NCBI RefSeq assembly: GCF_004770045.1
Contig: NZ_RQFO01000004.1
Location: 248,001 to 312,000, forward strand
Reading direction: 5' to 3'
DNA length: 64,000 bases
Source: Leptospira montravelensis
Lineage (GTDB): Bacteria > Spirochaetota > Leptospiria > Leptospirales > Leptospiraceae
Shown here: piece by piece, positions 10,558 to 21,765 of the stretch
How positions within the stretch are numbered: the stretch's first letter is position 1
How the letters are laid out: each line of letters starts with the position of its first letter
Translations under genes and position numbers: made by a program
The notes under the pieces: model-generated
What the model saw: only the letters and a program-made list of their open reading frames with translations
What the model was told of the DNA's origin: nothing
Databases searched by the model: none

Positions 10558-10679
10558 GTATGCCTCTAAACCGACATTAAATTACTGAAAACTTTCGATT
10601 TGTCTATTCGATTTTTACAATTGATTGCGTAAATCCAGGATTTCTCTAAACTGACTTCTTGGGTGATCGAGATCCCGGT

Positions 10680-12987
<2,308 letters not shown>

Positions 12988-13065
12988 AAAAAATCAGGAG
13001 CTCTAGATCTTTTTTTTAAGTAATTGTTGACCGACAAAGGTGGTTCGATATTCTTGGCTACAGAA

Positions 13066-13141
<76 letters not shown>

Positions 13142-13178
13142 ATAGAGTTCCTGTAACTCTTAAACACGTTCTTAAAAC

Positions 13179-13253
13179 GGTGCCATCGTCTAATGGTTAG
13201 GACACAAGGTTTTCATCCTTGCAATCGGGGTTCAATTCCCCGTGGCACTACCA
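13179..13253 (+). tRNA. tRNA-Glu (UUC)
   Basis: A complete cloverleaf with acceptor GGTGCCA paired to TGGCACT, anticodon stem CAAGG/CCTTG around loop TTTTCAT (anticodon UUC), and T arm CGGGGTTCAATTCCCCG. Here the CCA end is encoded (13251-13253), unlike the neighbouring tRNA-Lys 39 bases upstream, with which it is probably co-transcribed. Its 3' end overlaps the 3' end of the convergent DUF2400 gene. Confidence 0.96.
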
Positions 13254-14116
13254 AATACCAAACACACTTCCTTCAAAAAACAAACTTCACAGACAACCTT
13301 TTGATATTTTGCATTACATCTTTCAATGATTCCAACTCTTGTAAGGTAAAAGTCGTATAACAAAGGATCGTTGGGATTTATTTTTTTAAAAAATTCCTGA
13401 ATTAGAAATGCTTCTTTTGATCCAAAAGTCTTTCGATCTGTAATTCCTAAAATTTGAATTAGTTTTTGAATGTGTACATCCAAGGGGAAGGGAATTTGGT
13501 TTGGATATATCCTTTGGTAAAGTCCAAAATCTGGGTAGGAAGTTCTTACCATCCATCGAAGAAAAAGAGATAATCTTTTTTTCGGAGATTTGGCTGTAGA
13601 CATTCCGATTAAAAATTGGAGACCGTAACTGAGAGTTTTTTTACCACTTGTCTTTTTGATTTCCTCTTCCCAAAAATTTTGAAACTTTGGTAGAGAATTT
13701 TTCTCATTAAATTTTCCAAACTCATCTAAAAGATTTGATTCAAATAGGGGGGATTGAGTCTGCAAGTTTTGCAAAATACGGCTTATTGTTTGGAAGAAGA
13801 TTTGGTTGTCTTTTTTAGTTTGGAACCTGTAGACATTAAGATTTTTTAAAAAGGGTAATAAGGTTTTGTTTCCTCCACGTAAAGTTTGGTAGGGAGAGGG
13901 TCCTAAAGCTTCAAAGATTGGTTTTAAAAAACCTTGGATACTTTTTACATTCCCATAGGCATACAAACAGGAAATGAATGAAACTACTTCTATATCAAGA
14001 GGGTCTTTGTATTTTTTTGGAAAACAGATAGGATCGGTATCTAAATACTGAAGATGGTCATATTTGATTCTTAAATCTTCTAACTTGGTGTGAAGGAGTT
14101 CTAAATCAATCGGCAT
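13232..14116 (-). CDS. DUF2400/TIGR02757 protein, HhH-GPD-like with Fe-S cysteines
   Basis: The 294-residue protein matches the widespread uncharacterised TIGR02757 type (KRLSLFLRWMVR, then the PFPLDVHIQKLIQILGI segment). The second segment resembles the helix-hairpin-helix glycosylase region around the catalytic Asp of endonuclease III (Asp 213 here). Four C-terminal cysteines at 267, 276, 279 and 285 have spacing C-x8-C-x2-C-x5-C, close to the C-x6-C-x2-C-x5-C of the endonuclease III [4Fe-4S] loop. A DNA-repair or nucleic-acid-binding role is inferred, not shown. The last codons are antisense to tRNA-Glu. The start overlaps the end of the HMG-CoA lyase gene by 11 bases. Confidence 0.82.
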   Translation of the reverse strand: MPIDLELLHTKLEDLRIKYDHLQYLDTDPICFPKKYKDPLDIEVVSFISCLYAYGNVKSIQGFLKPIFEALGPSPYQTLRGGNKTLLPFLKNLNVYRFQTKKDNQIFFQTISRILQNLQTQSPLFESNLLDEFGKFNEKNSLPKFQNFWEEEIKKTSGKKTLSYGLQFLIGMSTAKSPKKRLSLFLRWMVRTSYPDFGLYQRIYPNQIPFPLDVHIQKLIQILGITDRKTFGSKEAFLIQEFFKKINPNDPLLYDFYLTRVGIIERCNAKYQKVVCEVCFLKEVCLVFGSATGN

Positions 14117-15032
14117 TCTTCATGGCTATAAAGGTTCTTGATTCGAGTTTCCTTCCGATTTGTTCTTCCATAAATCGACTGGCAGAGATAAGAGAATCTA
14201 ATTGGATTCCAGTTTCATAGCCTTCTCTATGAAGAAAATATACTAAATCTTCTGTGGCTACGTTCCCGGCAGCACCTTTGGCATAAGGGCAACCACCGAG
14301 TCCACCTGCCGAACTATCAAAACTACGGAGCCCCATCGTGAGCGCTTGTTTGGTATTTGCAATGGCCATTCCATAAGTGTCGTGAAAGTGCCCTGCTAAA
14401 TTGGTTTTGGGAATCTTTTTCAAGAGGACTTCTAATAATGTTTCTACTTCAGAAGGAACGGCTACACCAATCGTTTCGCCTAGTGAAATTTCATAAGCAC
14501 CAGCATCGAGCAGCCGTTCGGCGATCTCTAGTGTTTTCTCTGGATTTATTTTTCCTTCATAGGGACAAGCGATCACAGTAGAGATATATCCCCTTACTTT
14601 GATTCCATCTGACTTTGCCTGGGTGAAGATGGGTTTAAAAAAATCTAAACTCTCTTGGATGGTCATATTTATATTTTTTTTTGTGAATGTTTCGGAAGTG
14701 GCAGTAAAAACAGCGACTTCGGTAAAACCGGCTTCTTTAGCTCCTTCATAACCTTTTGCATTCGGTGTGAGAGCAGAAAACTGGACTTGATTTTGGAACT
14801 TAGGAAGGGCGAGTTTAGAGAGTTCGTTGGCATCTCCCATTTGCGGGATTCGATCTTTTCGGACAAAAGAAGTAAGTTCAATATGTTTCACACCGCTTTG
14901 TACTAGACGAGATACGAATTCGAATTTATCCTGAGTGGAAAGAATGGTTTTTTCGTTTTGGAGTCCATCTCTTGGTCCTACTTCTGTGATTTTTATTTTT
15001 TCCAATTCCCCATTCTCCTTCTTATTTAACAT
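14106..15032 (-). CDS. mvaB: Hydroxymethylglutaryl-CoA lyase
   Basis: Cleaves HMG-CoA to acetoacetate and acetyl-CoA, the last step of leucine breakdown. The 308-residue TIM-barrel protein has the N-terminal metal-binding EVGPRDGLQNE (residues 17-27), the LAGHFHDTYG metal site and the GGLGGCPYAKGAAGN loop with the catalytic-type Cys. This loop and the lyase-type length separate it from isopropylmalate or homocitrate synthases. It overlaps the downstream DUF2400 gene, so the two are probably co-transcribed. Confidence 0.93.
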   Translation of the reverse strand: MLNKKENGELEKIKITEVGPRDGLQNEKTILSTQDKFEFVSRLVQSGVKHIELTSFVRKDRIPQMGDANELSKLALPKFQNQVQFSALTPNAKGYEGAKEAGFTEVAVFTATSETFTKKNINMTIQESLDFFKPIFTQAKSDGIKVRGYISTVIACPYEGKINPEKTLEIAERLLDAGAYEISLGETIGVAVPSEVETLLEVLLKKIPKTNLAGHFHDTYGMAIANTKQALTMGLRSFDSSAGGLGGCPYAKGAAGNVATEDLVYFLHREGYETGIQLDSLISASRFMEEQIGRKLESRTFIAMKNAD

Positions 15033-15076
15033 CCAAGTAAAAATGGGAAACGCAATGATTTTATGGACTGAAACTG

Positions 15077-15865
15077 ATGTTTACTCTTAAAAATATTTCG
15101 GTAACAGTGGGTGGACGTTCCCTCGTAAAAAATATCAACCTAGTGGCAAAAACCAATGAGATCACTGGACTCATTGGAAAATCTGGATCTGGAAAATCCA
15201 CCTTGTTTCGATTAGCGTTAGGACTTTTGGATCCAGCAGATGGTTATTTGTGGAGTGGATCGCTCCTTTGGAAAGATACGACTTTACCGAATCGAAAACA
15301 TCCCAAACTCCAACCGGTTTTCCAGGATCCATTCGGTAGTTTTTCCCATTTGGGGACAATGGGAGAGCTCCTTCTTGAACCGATCAGAATCAAAAATCAT
15401 TTTTTTTTAAAGGAAACAACGAAAAGAAACGAACGGAATCGAATCGCTACTTTTTGCGATCGCTTTGAATTAGAAAAGGATCTTTTGAATAAAACTAAAC
15501 AAGAGTTAAGTGGTGGCCAGCTGCAACGTTTTGCAATCTTGCGAGCATTGCTCTCGGAACCTGAATATTTGCTTTTGGATGAACCAGTCACAGCCCTTGA
15601 TGTTCTTGTACAAAAAAAAATTGCAGAAGAACTCAAACAAATCAACCAAACAGAAAAACTGGGAATGTTTATTGTTTCCCATGATTTAGGTTTTTTATCA
15701 TATATGTGTGATCAAATATTTGTGTTAGATGGGGGAGAGATTGTGGAATTTGGTAAACCGAAAGAAATACTTTCTAATCCAAAATCAGAGTTATTAAAAA
15801 CATTAAAGGAAGCAAGAGATCATTCGTTTGGAGGAGCTGTTTCTTCTTCTGAATCATCCAATTGA
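15077..15865 (+). CDS. Orphan ABC transporter ATP-binding protein (Opp/Dpp-like)
   Basis: A 262-residue ABC ATPase with Walker A GKSGSGKST (residues 34-42), Q-loop QDPFGS, signature LSGGQLQRF, Walker B YLLLDEP and the H-loop VSHDLGF. The Q-loop and the overall pattern resemble the oligopeptide/nickel importer ATPases. No permease or binding protein is adjacent, so substrate and partners are unknown. The last 46 bases overlap the 3' end of the convergent TPR gene. Confidence 0.88.
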   Translation: MFTLKNISVTVGGRSLVKNINLVAKTNEITGLIGKSGSGKSTLFRLALGLLDPADGYLWSGSLLWKDTTLPNRKHPKLQPVFQDPFGSFSHLGTMGELLLEPIRIKNHFFLKETTKRNERNRIATFCDRFELEKDLLNKTKQELSGGQLQRFAILRALLSEPEYLLLDEPVTALDVLVQKKIAEELKQINQTEKLGMFIVSHDLGFLSYMCDQIFVLDGGEIVEFGKPKEILSNPKSELLKTLKEARDHSFGGAVSSSESSN

Positions 15866-16836
15866 GTTCGTTTGGCTTCTGCAAATTTTTTCGCAATATC
15901 ACGCCTTCTTGCGATTACCTTAGATGAAACCGTGGCAAAAAATGGATCATTGGTAAAACTAAGCATCTTTGTATATTGCTCTTCTGCAGTTTCATAGTCA
16001 GTGACTTTGGAAGCTGTTTCAGCAAAATAATAATGGAATTTTTTATCATAAGGTTTGGGTTTTCCTTCCGCAGTTGTGAGAGTGGTGCGATTAAAAATTT
16101 TGTAAGCGATATGAAAGTTTCCTTTTTCCATTTCAAGTCTTGCAAATCCCAATTTCACATTCGGACTTTCCTCTTCAATTTTCAGTGCTTTGTTTAAATA
16201 AAGAAGGGCTCTGTTTTTTAAACCCGTAGCCAAATAATGGTCTGCCAAACGAATTAAAGCTTCTGTATCATAGGGATTTTTTTCGACTGCCAGTTTATAA
16301 TTCATAATGGCATAATAGACTTGGCGTGTGATTTCAGAAAGAATGGCAATGTGAAGATAGGTTTTGAAGTATTCTGGCATTTCTGCTTTCGCATATTCAA
16401 ATTCCACTAGAGCTTTTTCGTAATTCATCTCCAATGAATACAAACGTCCTAAATTGTATCGGAAGGGAAAAAATTGAGGATCAAACCGAATCCCAGCTTC
16501 CAAACGTTTGATGACTTCGGTTCGCTTGTTTGGTTTTCCTGAGAGTATAAGTTCAATCGTATCGTTATTCCATTTTCCCGAATTGGTGATGGTTTCTTGA
16601 CCGTAAGTAAAACTTCCGTTGGATTTCGGTGGTTCCCCTTGAAAAAGTTTCCCACGTGCGAGGATAAAGTCGTCCTTATGGTAAATAAAAGATCCATTGG
16701 GAAAATCGGAGGTATCAAATTCCTGATCTTTGCCCCAAAGGATTTCTGGATATTCCTTGTTTCCAATCAGTTTTTGCCCCCAATTCAGAGTAGGAAAAAA
16801 AAACAGAAGTGCGAGAGTAAAGCTACGGAAGAACAT
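15820..16836 (-). CDS. Exported TPR-repeat protein
   Basis: From the ATG at 16836 the product is 338 residues and begins with a signal peptide (MFFRSFTLALLFFFPTLNWGQ). An upstream in-frame ATG at 16869 would overlap the divergent ccmA gene and spoil the signal. The middle, about residues 120-310, carries five or more tetratricopeptide repeats recognisable by NYEKALVEFEYA, YAIMNYKLAVEKNP and NRALLYLNKALK. The tail is acidic. It is probably a periplasmic scaffold; the partner is unknown. Its start is 9 bases from that of ccmA, so promoters for both overlap the other's coding start. Confidence 0.85.
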   Translation of the reverse strand: MFFRSFTLALLFFFPTLNWGQKLIGNKEYPEILWGKDQEFDTSDFPNGSFIYHKDDFILARGKLFQGEPPKSNGSFTYGQETITNSGKWNNDTIELILSGKPNKRTEVIKRLEAGIRFDPQFFPFRYNLGRLYSLEMNYEKALVEFEYAKAEMPEYFKTYLHIAILSEITRQVYYAIMNYKLAVEKNPYDTEALIRLADHYLATGLKNRALLYLNKALKIEEESPNVKLGFARLEMEKGNFHIAYKIFNRTTLTTAEGKPKPYDKKFHYYFAETASKVTDYETAEEQYTKMLSFTNDPFFATVSSKVIARRRDIAKKFAEAKRTQLDDSEEETAPPNE

Positions 16837-16844
16837 GGTGTAGA

Positions 16845-17465
16845 ATGAACCAAACCCTTTTGGAAACAAAAGCGCTTACTATTACTGTCGGCGAAAAAGT
16901 CTTACTGAAAGAGATTAATCTTTCTTTTTTTGAGACAGGTCTTGTGGCTGTGCTAGGTGAGAATGGTGCCGGGAAATCTACGCTTTTAAAAGAAATTTAC
17001 CACAACTCGCTTACTTCTGATCTTTGGCATTGGAACCAAGGAAAAAAGAAAATTACATACCTCGGTCATGAGTTAGGATTTTATTCCTCTCTCAGTTTAG
17101 AAGAAAATTTGGAGTATTTTTCTAAGTTAGATGGAATTTATCCTAACATCCAAAAACGAAACAAACTTTTGGAACTCTTTCGTTTACAGAAACGAATTTG
17201 GGATCCTATTCATACCTTTTCAAGAGGGATGAAACAAAAAGTTGCAATATTAAGAGCCATACTTTCTTCTGCTGAAATTATATTATTTGATGAACCTTAT
17301 ACGGGCTTAGATGCAGATGCCTCAAAAGTTCTAAGTGAGATTTTAAATGAAGAATCTAAAACAAAACTCATTTTAATTGTACTTCACTCGATCCCTAAAG
17401 AATTACAATGTAATACCCAAATTAAAATTGAAAAGGGAGGTGTGTATGTTACTCACCTTACTTAA
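16845..17465 (+). CDS. ccmA: Haem exporter ATP-binding protein CcmA
   Basis: A short (206-residue) ABC ATPase with Walker A GENGAGKST, the CcmA-like signature FSRGMKQKVAILRA and Walker B IILFDEPYTGLD. Its assignment rests on size and on the following ccmB and ccmC genes. CcmABC moves haem for periplasmic cytochrome c maturation. The end overlaps the ccmB start by 20 bases. Confidence 0.9.
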   Translation: MNQTLLETKALTITVGEKVLLKEINLSFFETGLVAVLGENGAGKSTLLKEIYHNSLTSDLWHWNQGKKKITYLGHELGFYSSLSLEENLEYFSKLDGIYPNIQKRNKLLELFRLQKRIWDPIHTFSRGMKQKVAILRAILSSAEIILFDEPYTGLDADASKVLSEILNEESKTKLILIVLHSIPKELQCNTQIKIEKGGVYVTHLT

Positions 17466-18102
17466 AAAAGAATTTTATCTGATTGGTCGTTCGCTTGGTG
17501 GTGTTGTCTCTCTTTTTACTTTAAGTGTCTCTGTCGTATTTATTTTTTATACTTCGATTGAGGTAAATGAGATCTTGTCTGCACGAAGTATACGTGGAAT
17601 CAAATGGGCAATCATTTTTATTCTTAACTTTGTCATCGTAAGCCAAAGTTTATGGGAAGAAAGAGAATCAATGGGTTGGGAAGCGAGTCTTTCTTTTGTT
17701 AGTCCCATATCTCTGTATTTGGCAAAATCTTTTGCCATTTGGTTTTGTACAATTTTAGTTAATGGGGCACTTGTACTTGTTCTTTCCGTTTTCTTTCAAA
17801 ATATGAGTTTGGAGCGATATTGGGGAGAATGGCTTTTTGCAAATTTGGGAAGTGGCTCTTTGGTTTTTCTCGGAGTATCACTCGGGCTCATCGCCTTTGA
17901 AAGTCGGTTGAAAGAAATCATCATTCCTTTGTTGCAACTCCCATTTTCCATTCCTTTGTTTCTTTTCGGCTTAGAAGCAGAACACAGGTATTGGCAGGAA
18001 CCTGGGTTTTACCTACCATCTGTAGGTTTACTATTGTTTTTTATGTTATTTTACGCTACACTTGGTTCGGTGATGATTGAGATTCTAAGGAATGAGCATT
18101 AG
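17446..18102 (+). CDS. ccmB: Haem exporter permease CcmB
   Basis: A 218-residue integral membrane protein with about six hydrophobic segments, starting MLLTLLKKEFYLIGR as CcmB proteins do. The ATG at 17446 is chosen because AAGGGAGG (17432-17439) lies just upstream; longer versions would begin well inside ccmA. It pairs with CcmA in the cytochrome c maturation exporter. Confidence 0.88.
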   Translation: MLLTLLKKEFYLIGRSLGGVVSLFTLSVSVVFIFYTSIEVNEILSARSIRGIKWAIIFILNFVIVSQSLWEERESMGWEASLSFVSPISLYLAKSFAIWFCTILVNGALVLVLSVFFQNMSLERYWGEWLFANLGSGSLVFLGVSLGLIAFESRLKEIIIPLLQLPFSIPLFLFGLEAEHRYWQEPGFYLPSVGLLLFFMLFYATLGSVMIEILRNEH

Positions 18103-18153
18103 GACCTTGTTTTCTCCTAGAATTTCTTTCCCACTCTGAAAATCTGGAAAAAA

Positions 18154-18852
18154 ATGGAACGTAAGATTCGGATATTTCACCCTGTTTTCGACATTGGTTT
18201 TTATCTCGTCGTTTGTACGTCGCTTGTCATTGCTATCATTACATCGCTTGTGTATCCAAACGTCATTTTGGAACAGGGCCTAAGTCACAGGATTTTTTAT
18301 CTACATGTTCCTGTCGCCTGGGTGGCGTTATATGGACCGATTCTTTCCTTTATTTTTTCATTAATTTTTCTTTTTACTAGAAATTTACTTTGGGACAGGT
18401 TTGCCTTTACTGCCAACCAACTTTCCTTTCTGTTTGCCGTGGGAGTTCTGTTTTCTGGTCCCATTTGGGCCTATAGTGCCTGGGGAGTTCCTTGGGATAA
18501 AACGGATGCTAGGTTACAGTCCTTTTTTATACTTTGTATTTCCTTGGTAAGTTATTTTATCTTTCGATATTTGGTTTCTTCTAAGGCAAAAAAAGCAATT
18601 CTATCCGCTTACTTGTCTGTGCTTTGCGCAGTGAGTGCCATCCTCACTTGGGGTGCCATCCGTTGGATTGAAAATCCAGGAAACCATCCTAGTAGTGTTT
18701 TAGGAAAAGGAGGAATGGACTCTGATATGAAACAGAGTATGTGGCTTGGAGTCCTTGCCTTCCATTTTCTATTTCTAATTCTTTTTCTTGTTTCCAATCG
18801 TACAGAAAAAATCCAAGATATCAGATCCAAACTGAAAGCGGAATTAGATTAA
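18154..18852 (+). CDS. ccmC: Haem handling protein CcmC
   Basis: A 232-residue protein with six predicted membrane helices. The periplasmic tryptophan-rich motif [11 protein letters not shown] (residues about 110-120) and the [11 protein letters not shown] segment with its conserved His are the CcmC haem-binding features. CcmC loads haem onto CcmE. ccmE and ccmF are not in this window. It is followed after 3 bases by a receiver-phosphatase gene, which suggests co-transcription. Confidence 0.92.
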   Translation: MERKIRIFHPVFDIGFYLVVCTSLVIAIITSLVYPNVILEQGLSHRIFYLHVPVAWVALYGPILSFIFSLIFLFTRNLLWDRFAFTANQLSFLFAVGVLFSGPIWAYSAWGVPWDKTDARLQSFFILCISLVSYFIFRYLVSSKAKKAILSAYLSVLCAVSAILTWGAIRWIENPGNHPSSVLGKGGMDSDMKQSMWLGVLAFHFLFLILFLVSNRTEKIQDIRSKLKAELD

Positions 18853-18855
18853 AAC

Positions 18856-19983
18856 ATGGCAAATGAGGAATCTATACATAAAATCCTAATTGTGGATGAT
18901 GTTCCAGAAAATGTGGAACTTTTGAAATACCTTTTGCAACAAGAGGGTTTTAAAACCTATACAGCTTTCTCCGCAGAAGAAGCACGATTGGTTTTGTTAA
19001 ATACTGCTATCGATACACTTCTTTTAGATGTGAATATGCCTGTGCAAGATGGATTTTCTTTTTGTCGGGAACTTAGAGCGATGGACCAGTTCAAACTCCT
19101 GCCTATTCTTTTTATCACTTCTATCGAAAGAGAAGTGGGTTTTCAAGAAGCTATGAAGAATGGTGGAGACGACTTTATAAACAAACCTTTTAACAAAAGA
19201 GAACTTGTTGCAAAAATCCATTCTGTAATACGTCTGAAAGACTTACAGGATGAGTTGTACAGACAAAAAAGTAAATACGAAAAAGAACTCCAAACCGCAA
19301 GACGTGTCCAAGACCAATTGATTCCAGAAAAAAGTTTTATTTGGAACGGAATAAAAGCCCAAACTCTATTTCACCCTTATTTACAAATTGGTGGTGACTT
19401 TGTCGATTCTTGGATCGAAGAAAAAAAACTTCATATTGTGATCGCCGATTGTTCGGGACATGGGCCAAGTGCAGCCCTTATTGGCGCCATGTTCAAAATG
19501 CAATTGTTTAACTTAGTTTCCACAATGGACTTACGGGAAAGAGTGGCGCACTTACGAAAAAATATGGAGTTAGTCCTTCCTGAAGATTATGCGATCACTT
19601 TTTGTTATGCGATCCTTGACCAAGACTTAAAACTTTCTTATATTAATGGGGGACATCCCGCTCCCATTGTTTATATGGATGGCGAAACCAAATTTTTAAA
19701 AGGGATGAGTCCCATGATTATGGGAATCAATTTTGCAGCAACTGACGAAGTACAAACGGTTCAGTTAAAAACAGGATCAATGTTTTTTATGTATACGGAT
19801 GGAGCGAGCGAAGCAATGAACCCAAATTCCGAATACATCACAGAGGAAGGTATGAAAGATATCTTTCATGAATCTGTCAAATCAGGAAAAGATATTCTAC
19901 AATCTGTCCAAAACAAAATTTTAGATTTTTGTGGTTCTTCCACTCCGAATGATGATATGGCTATGGTGTGTATACAATTATGA
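18856..19983 (+). CDS. Response regulator with PP2C (RsbU/SpoIIE-type) phosphatase
   Basis: The 375-residue protein has an N-terminal receiver domain (Asp 14/15, phospho-acceptor Asp 58 in LLLDVNMP, Lys 110 in INKPF), a coiled linker at about 120-155 and a C-terminal PP2C-type serine phosphatase ([33 protein letters not shown]). Such proteins dephosphorylate an anti-sigma-factor antagonist. No antagonist or anti-sigma gene is adjacent. The stop TGA overlaps the purC start as ATGA. Confidence 0.93.
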   Translation: MANEESIHKILIVDDVPENVELLKYLLQQEGFKTYTAFSAEEARLVLLNTAIDTLLLDVNMPVQDGFSFCRELRAMDQFKLLPILFITSIEREVGFQEAMKNGGDDFINKPFNKRELVAKIHSVIRLKDLQDELYRQKSKYEKELQTARRVQDQLIPEKSFIWNGIKAQTLFHPYLQIGGDFVDSWIEEKKLHIVIADCSGHGPSAALIGAMFKMQLFNLVSTMDLRERVAHLRKNMELVLPEDYAITFCYAILDQDLKLSYINGGHPAPIVYMDGETKFLKGMSPMIMGINFAATDEVQTVQLKTGSMFFMYTDGASEAMNPNSEYITEEGMKDIFHESVKSGKDILQSVQNKILDFCGSSTPNDDMAMVCIQL

Positions 19984-20837
19984 TTCCAACTCCCAGTTAT
20001 AAGGGTAAAGTTAGAGATGTTTACGATTTAGGAGATTCACTTCTTCTTGTAGCAACCGATCGTATTTCAGCATTTGATGTAGTTTTTGAAGAACCAGTTC
20101 TTGACAAAGGTAAGATTCTAACTCGAATTTCCACGGCTTGGTTTCGTCAGTTTCCGACAATCCCAAACCATTTAATCACTGACGATGTATCAAAATTTCC
20201 TCCTCCGTTTCAAAACGAAGAATTATTAAAGGGAAGATCTGTACTTGTAAAAAAAGCAAAACGAATCGATTTCGAATGTGTGGTGCGTGGATATTTAACA
20301 GGATCTGCTTGGAAGGAATATAAAACAGAAGGAACCATAGCCCATGTCCCTTATCCCAAGGGTATAGAAGAATCTTTCCGATTTGAAACTCCGATTTTTA
20401 CGCCAGCCAGGAAAAATGATTCGGGTCATGATGAAAACGTGAGTGAATCCGTGATGGAAGGAGAAGTGGGTAAAGAACTCTTTTCGCAACTAAGAGAGAT
20501 CTCGCTATTTCTCTACAACACAGCCCATAGTTTAATGGCCAAACAAGGAATCCTACTTTGTGATACTAAATTTGAATTCGGACTCGTGGATGGAAAACCA
20601 ATCCTCATCGATGAAATCTTAACCCCCGATTCCTCGCGGTATTGGGATGCTTCTACTTACGCACTGGGCAAAACTCCCGCTAGTTTTGATAAACAAATTT
20701 TAAGGAATTGGTTAGAATCGACCGATTGGGACAAAAATCCTCCCGCTCCCGCTTTGCCCGAATCCTTGATCCTAGAACTACGTAAAAAATACTTGGAATT
20801 GGAAGATAAAATCACGTTATGTTTGTCGCAAAAATAA
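19980..20837 (+). CDS. purC: SAICAR synthetase
   Basis: PurC converts CAIR and aspartate to SAICAR in purine synthesis. The 285-residue product starts at the ATG at 19980, coupled by ATGA to the preceding gene; the GTG at 19968 is less likely. Conserved parts are [20 protein letters not shown], the [11 protein letters not shown] segment and [14 protein letters not shown]. This is the longer form with a C-terminal extension. The end overlaps purS by 19 bases. Confidence 0.96.
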   Translation: MIPTPSYKGKVRDVYDLGDSLLLVATDRISAFDVVFEEPVLDKGKILTRISTAWFRQFPTIPNHLITDDVSKFPPPFQNEELLKGRSVLVKKAKRIDFECVVRGYLTGSAWKEYKTEGTIAHVPYPKGIEESFRFETPIFTPARKNDSGHDENVSESVMEGEVGKELFSQLREISLFLYNTAHSLMAKQGILLCDTKFEFGLVDGKPILIDEILTPDSSRYWDASTYALGKTPASFDKQILRNWLESTDWDKNPPAPALPESLILELRKKYLELEDKITLCLSQK

Positions 20838-21067
20838 ATGTTACTCTCAAAGAATCCGTTCTTGACCCACAAGGCCAAACGGTTCTCCGCACCCTTCATG
20901 ACCAAGGGAAAAATTCTGTCGCTGATCTAAGGGTCGGAAAATACATCGAAATGAAAATCGATGGCAAATCCCAATTGGAAGCAGAGGCTTTGGCAAAAGA
21001 AATTTGTGAATCTGTCCTTGTGAACCAGGTGATCGAAACCTACCGGTTGGTTGTGGAGAAAATATGA
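20819..21067 (+). CDS. purS: FGAM synthase subunit PurS
   Basis: PurS (82 residues) bridges the PurL and PurQ subunits of the three-part formylglycinamidine ribonucleotide synthase. It reads as the family does: [31 protein letters not shown] and the ending [10 protein letters not shown]. It overlaps purC by 19 bases and purQ by 4 (ATGA), so the three are translated together. purL is not in the window. Confidence 0.94.
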   Translation: MFVAKINVTLKESVLDPQGQTVLRTLHDQGKNSVADLRVGKYIEMKIDGKSQLEAEALAKEICESVLVNQVIETYRLVVEKI

Positions 21068-21711
21068 AGGTTCGGGTGGTTACCTTTCCTGGTTCTAATT
21101 GTGATAAGGATGTAGGATCGGTTTTAGAATCTGAGTTTGGTGCCAAAGTAGAATACACTTGGTACAAGGAGTCCTTTTCGGATACACCAGAACTTGTTGT
21201 CTTACCCGGTGGTTTTTCTTTTGGGGACTATTTACGCTGCGGTGCTATGGCTAAATTTTCCAATGCTATGGATTCAGTAGTTTCCTACGCAAAGAAAGGG
21301 GGAAAAGTTTTGGGTGTGTGTAATGGATTCCAAATCCTCACCGAATCGGGACTCCTTCCTGGGGCTTTATTACATAACAGAACATTAAAATACATTTGTA
21401 AGGATGTGGATCTTGTTCCTGTTTCCGAAAACAGTATCGGCAAAGAAATGAAAGGAACCCTTTCCATTCCCATTGCACATGGAGAAGGGGCTTACTTTGC
21501 AGATTCTGATACATTAGAACGATTAGAAAAAAATGGACAAGTTGTCTTTCGTTATAAAGAAAACCCTAACGGATCCTTACATGACATTGCTGGGATTTGT
21601 AATGAGTCTGGAAATGTTCTAGGTATGATGCCTCATCCTGAGAGGGCTGTGAATCCTTATACTGGGAAGATGGACGGAAAACAGATTCTCGAAGCTCTCT
21701 TAAAAAAATAA
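21064..21711 (+). CDS. purQ: FGAM synthase glutaminase subunit PurQ
   Basis: A class I glutamine amidotransferase of 215 residues supplying ammonia to PurL. The oxyanion strand PGGFSFGDYLR, the nucleophile Cys in GVCNGFQIL and the His-x-Glu of HPERAV form the catalytic site. Length is typical of the small PurQ that goes with PurS. Confidence 0.96.
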   Translation: MKVRVVTFPGSNCDKDVGSVLESEFGAKVEYTWYKESFSDTPELVVLPGGFSFGDYLRCGAMAKFSNAMDSVVSYAKKGGKVLGVCNGFQILTESGLLPGALLHNRTLKYICKDVDLVPVSENSIGKEMKGTLSIPIAHGEGAYFADSDTLERLEKNGQVVFRYKENPNGSLHDIAGICNESGNVLGMMPHPERAVNPYTGKMDGKQILEALLKK

Positions 21712-21765
21712 TAATCTTTTTAACCTTTTCTTGCTTTTTCGTCCAATTGGATTACAAGGGAAGGT

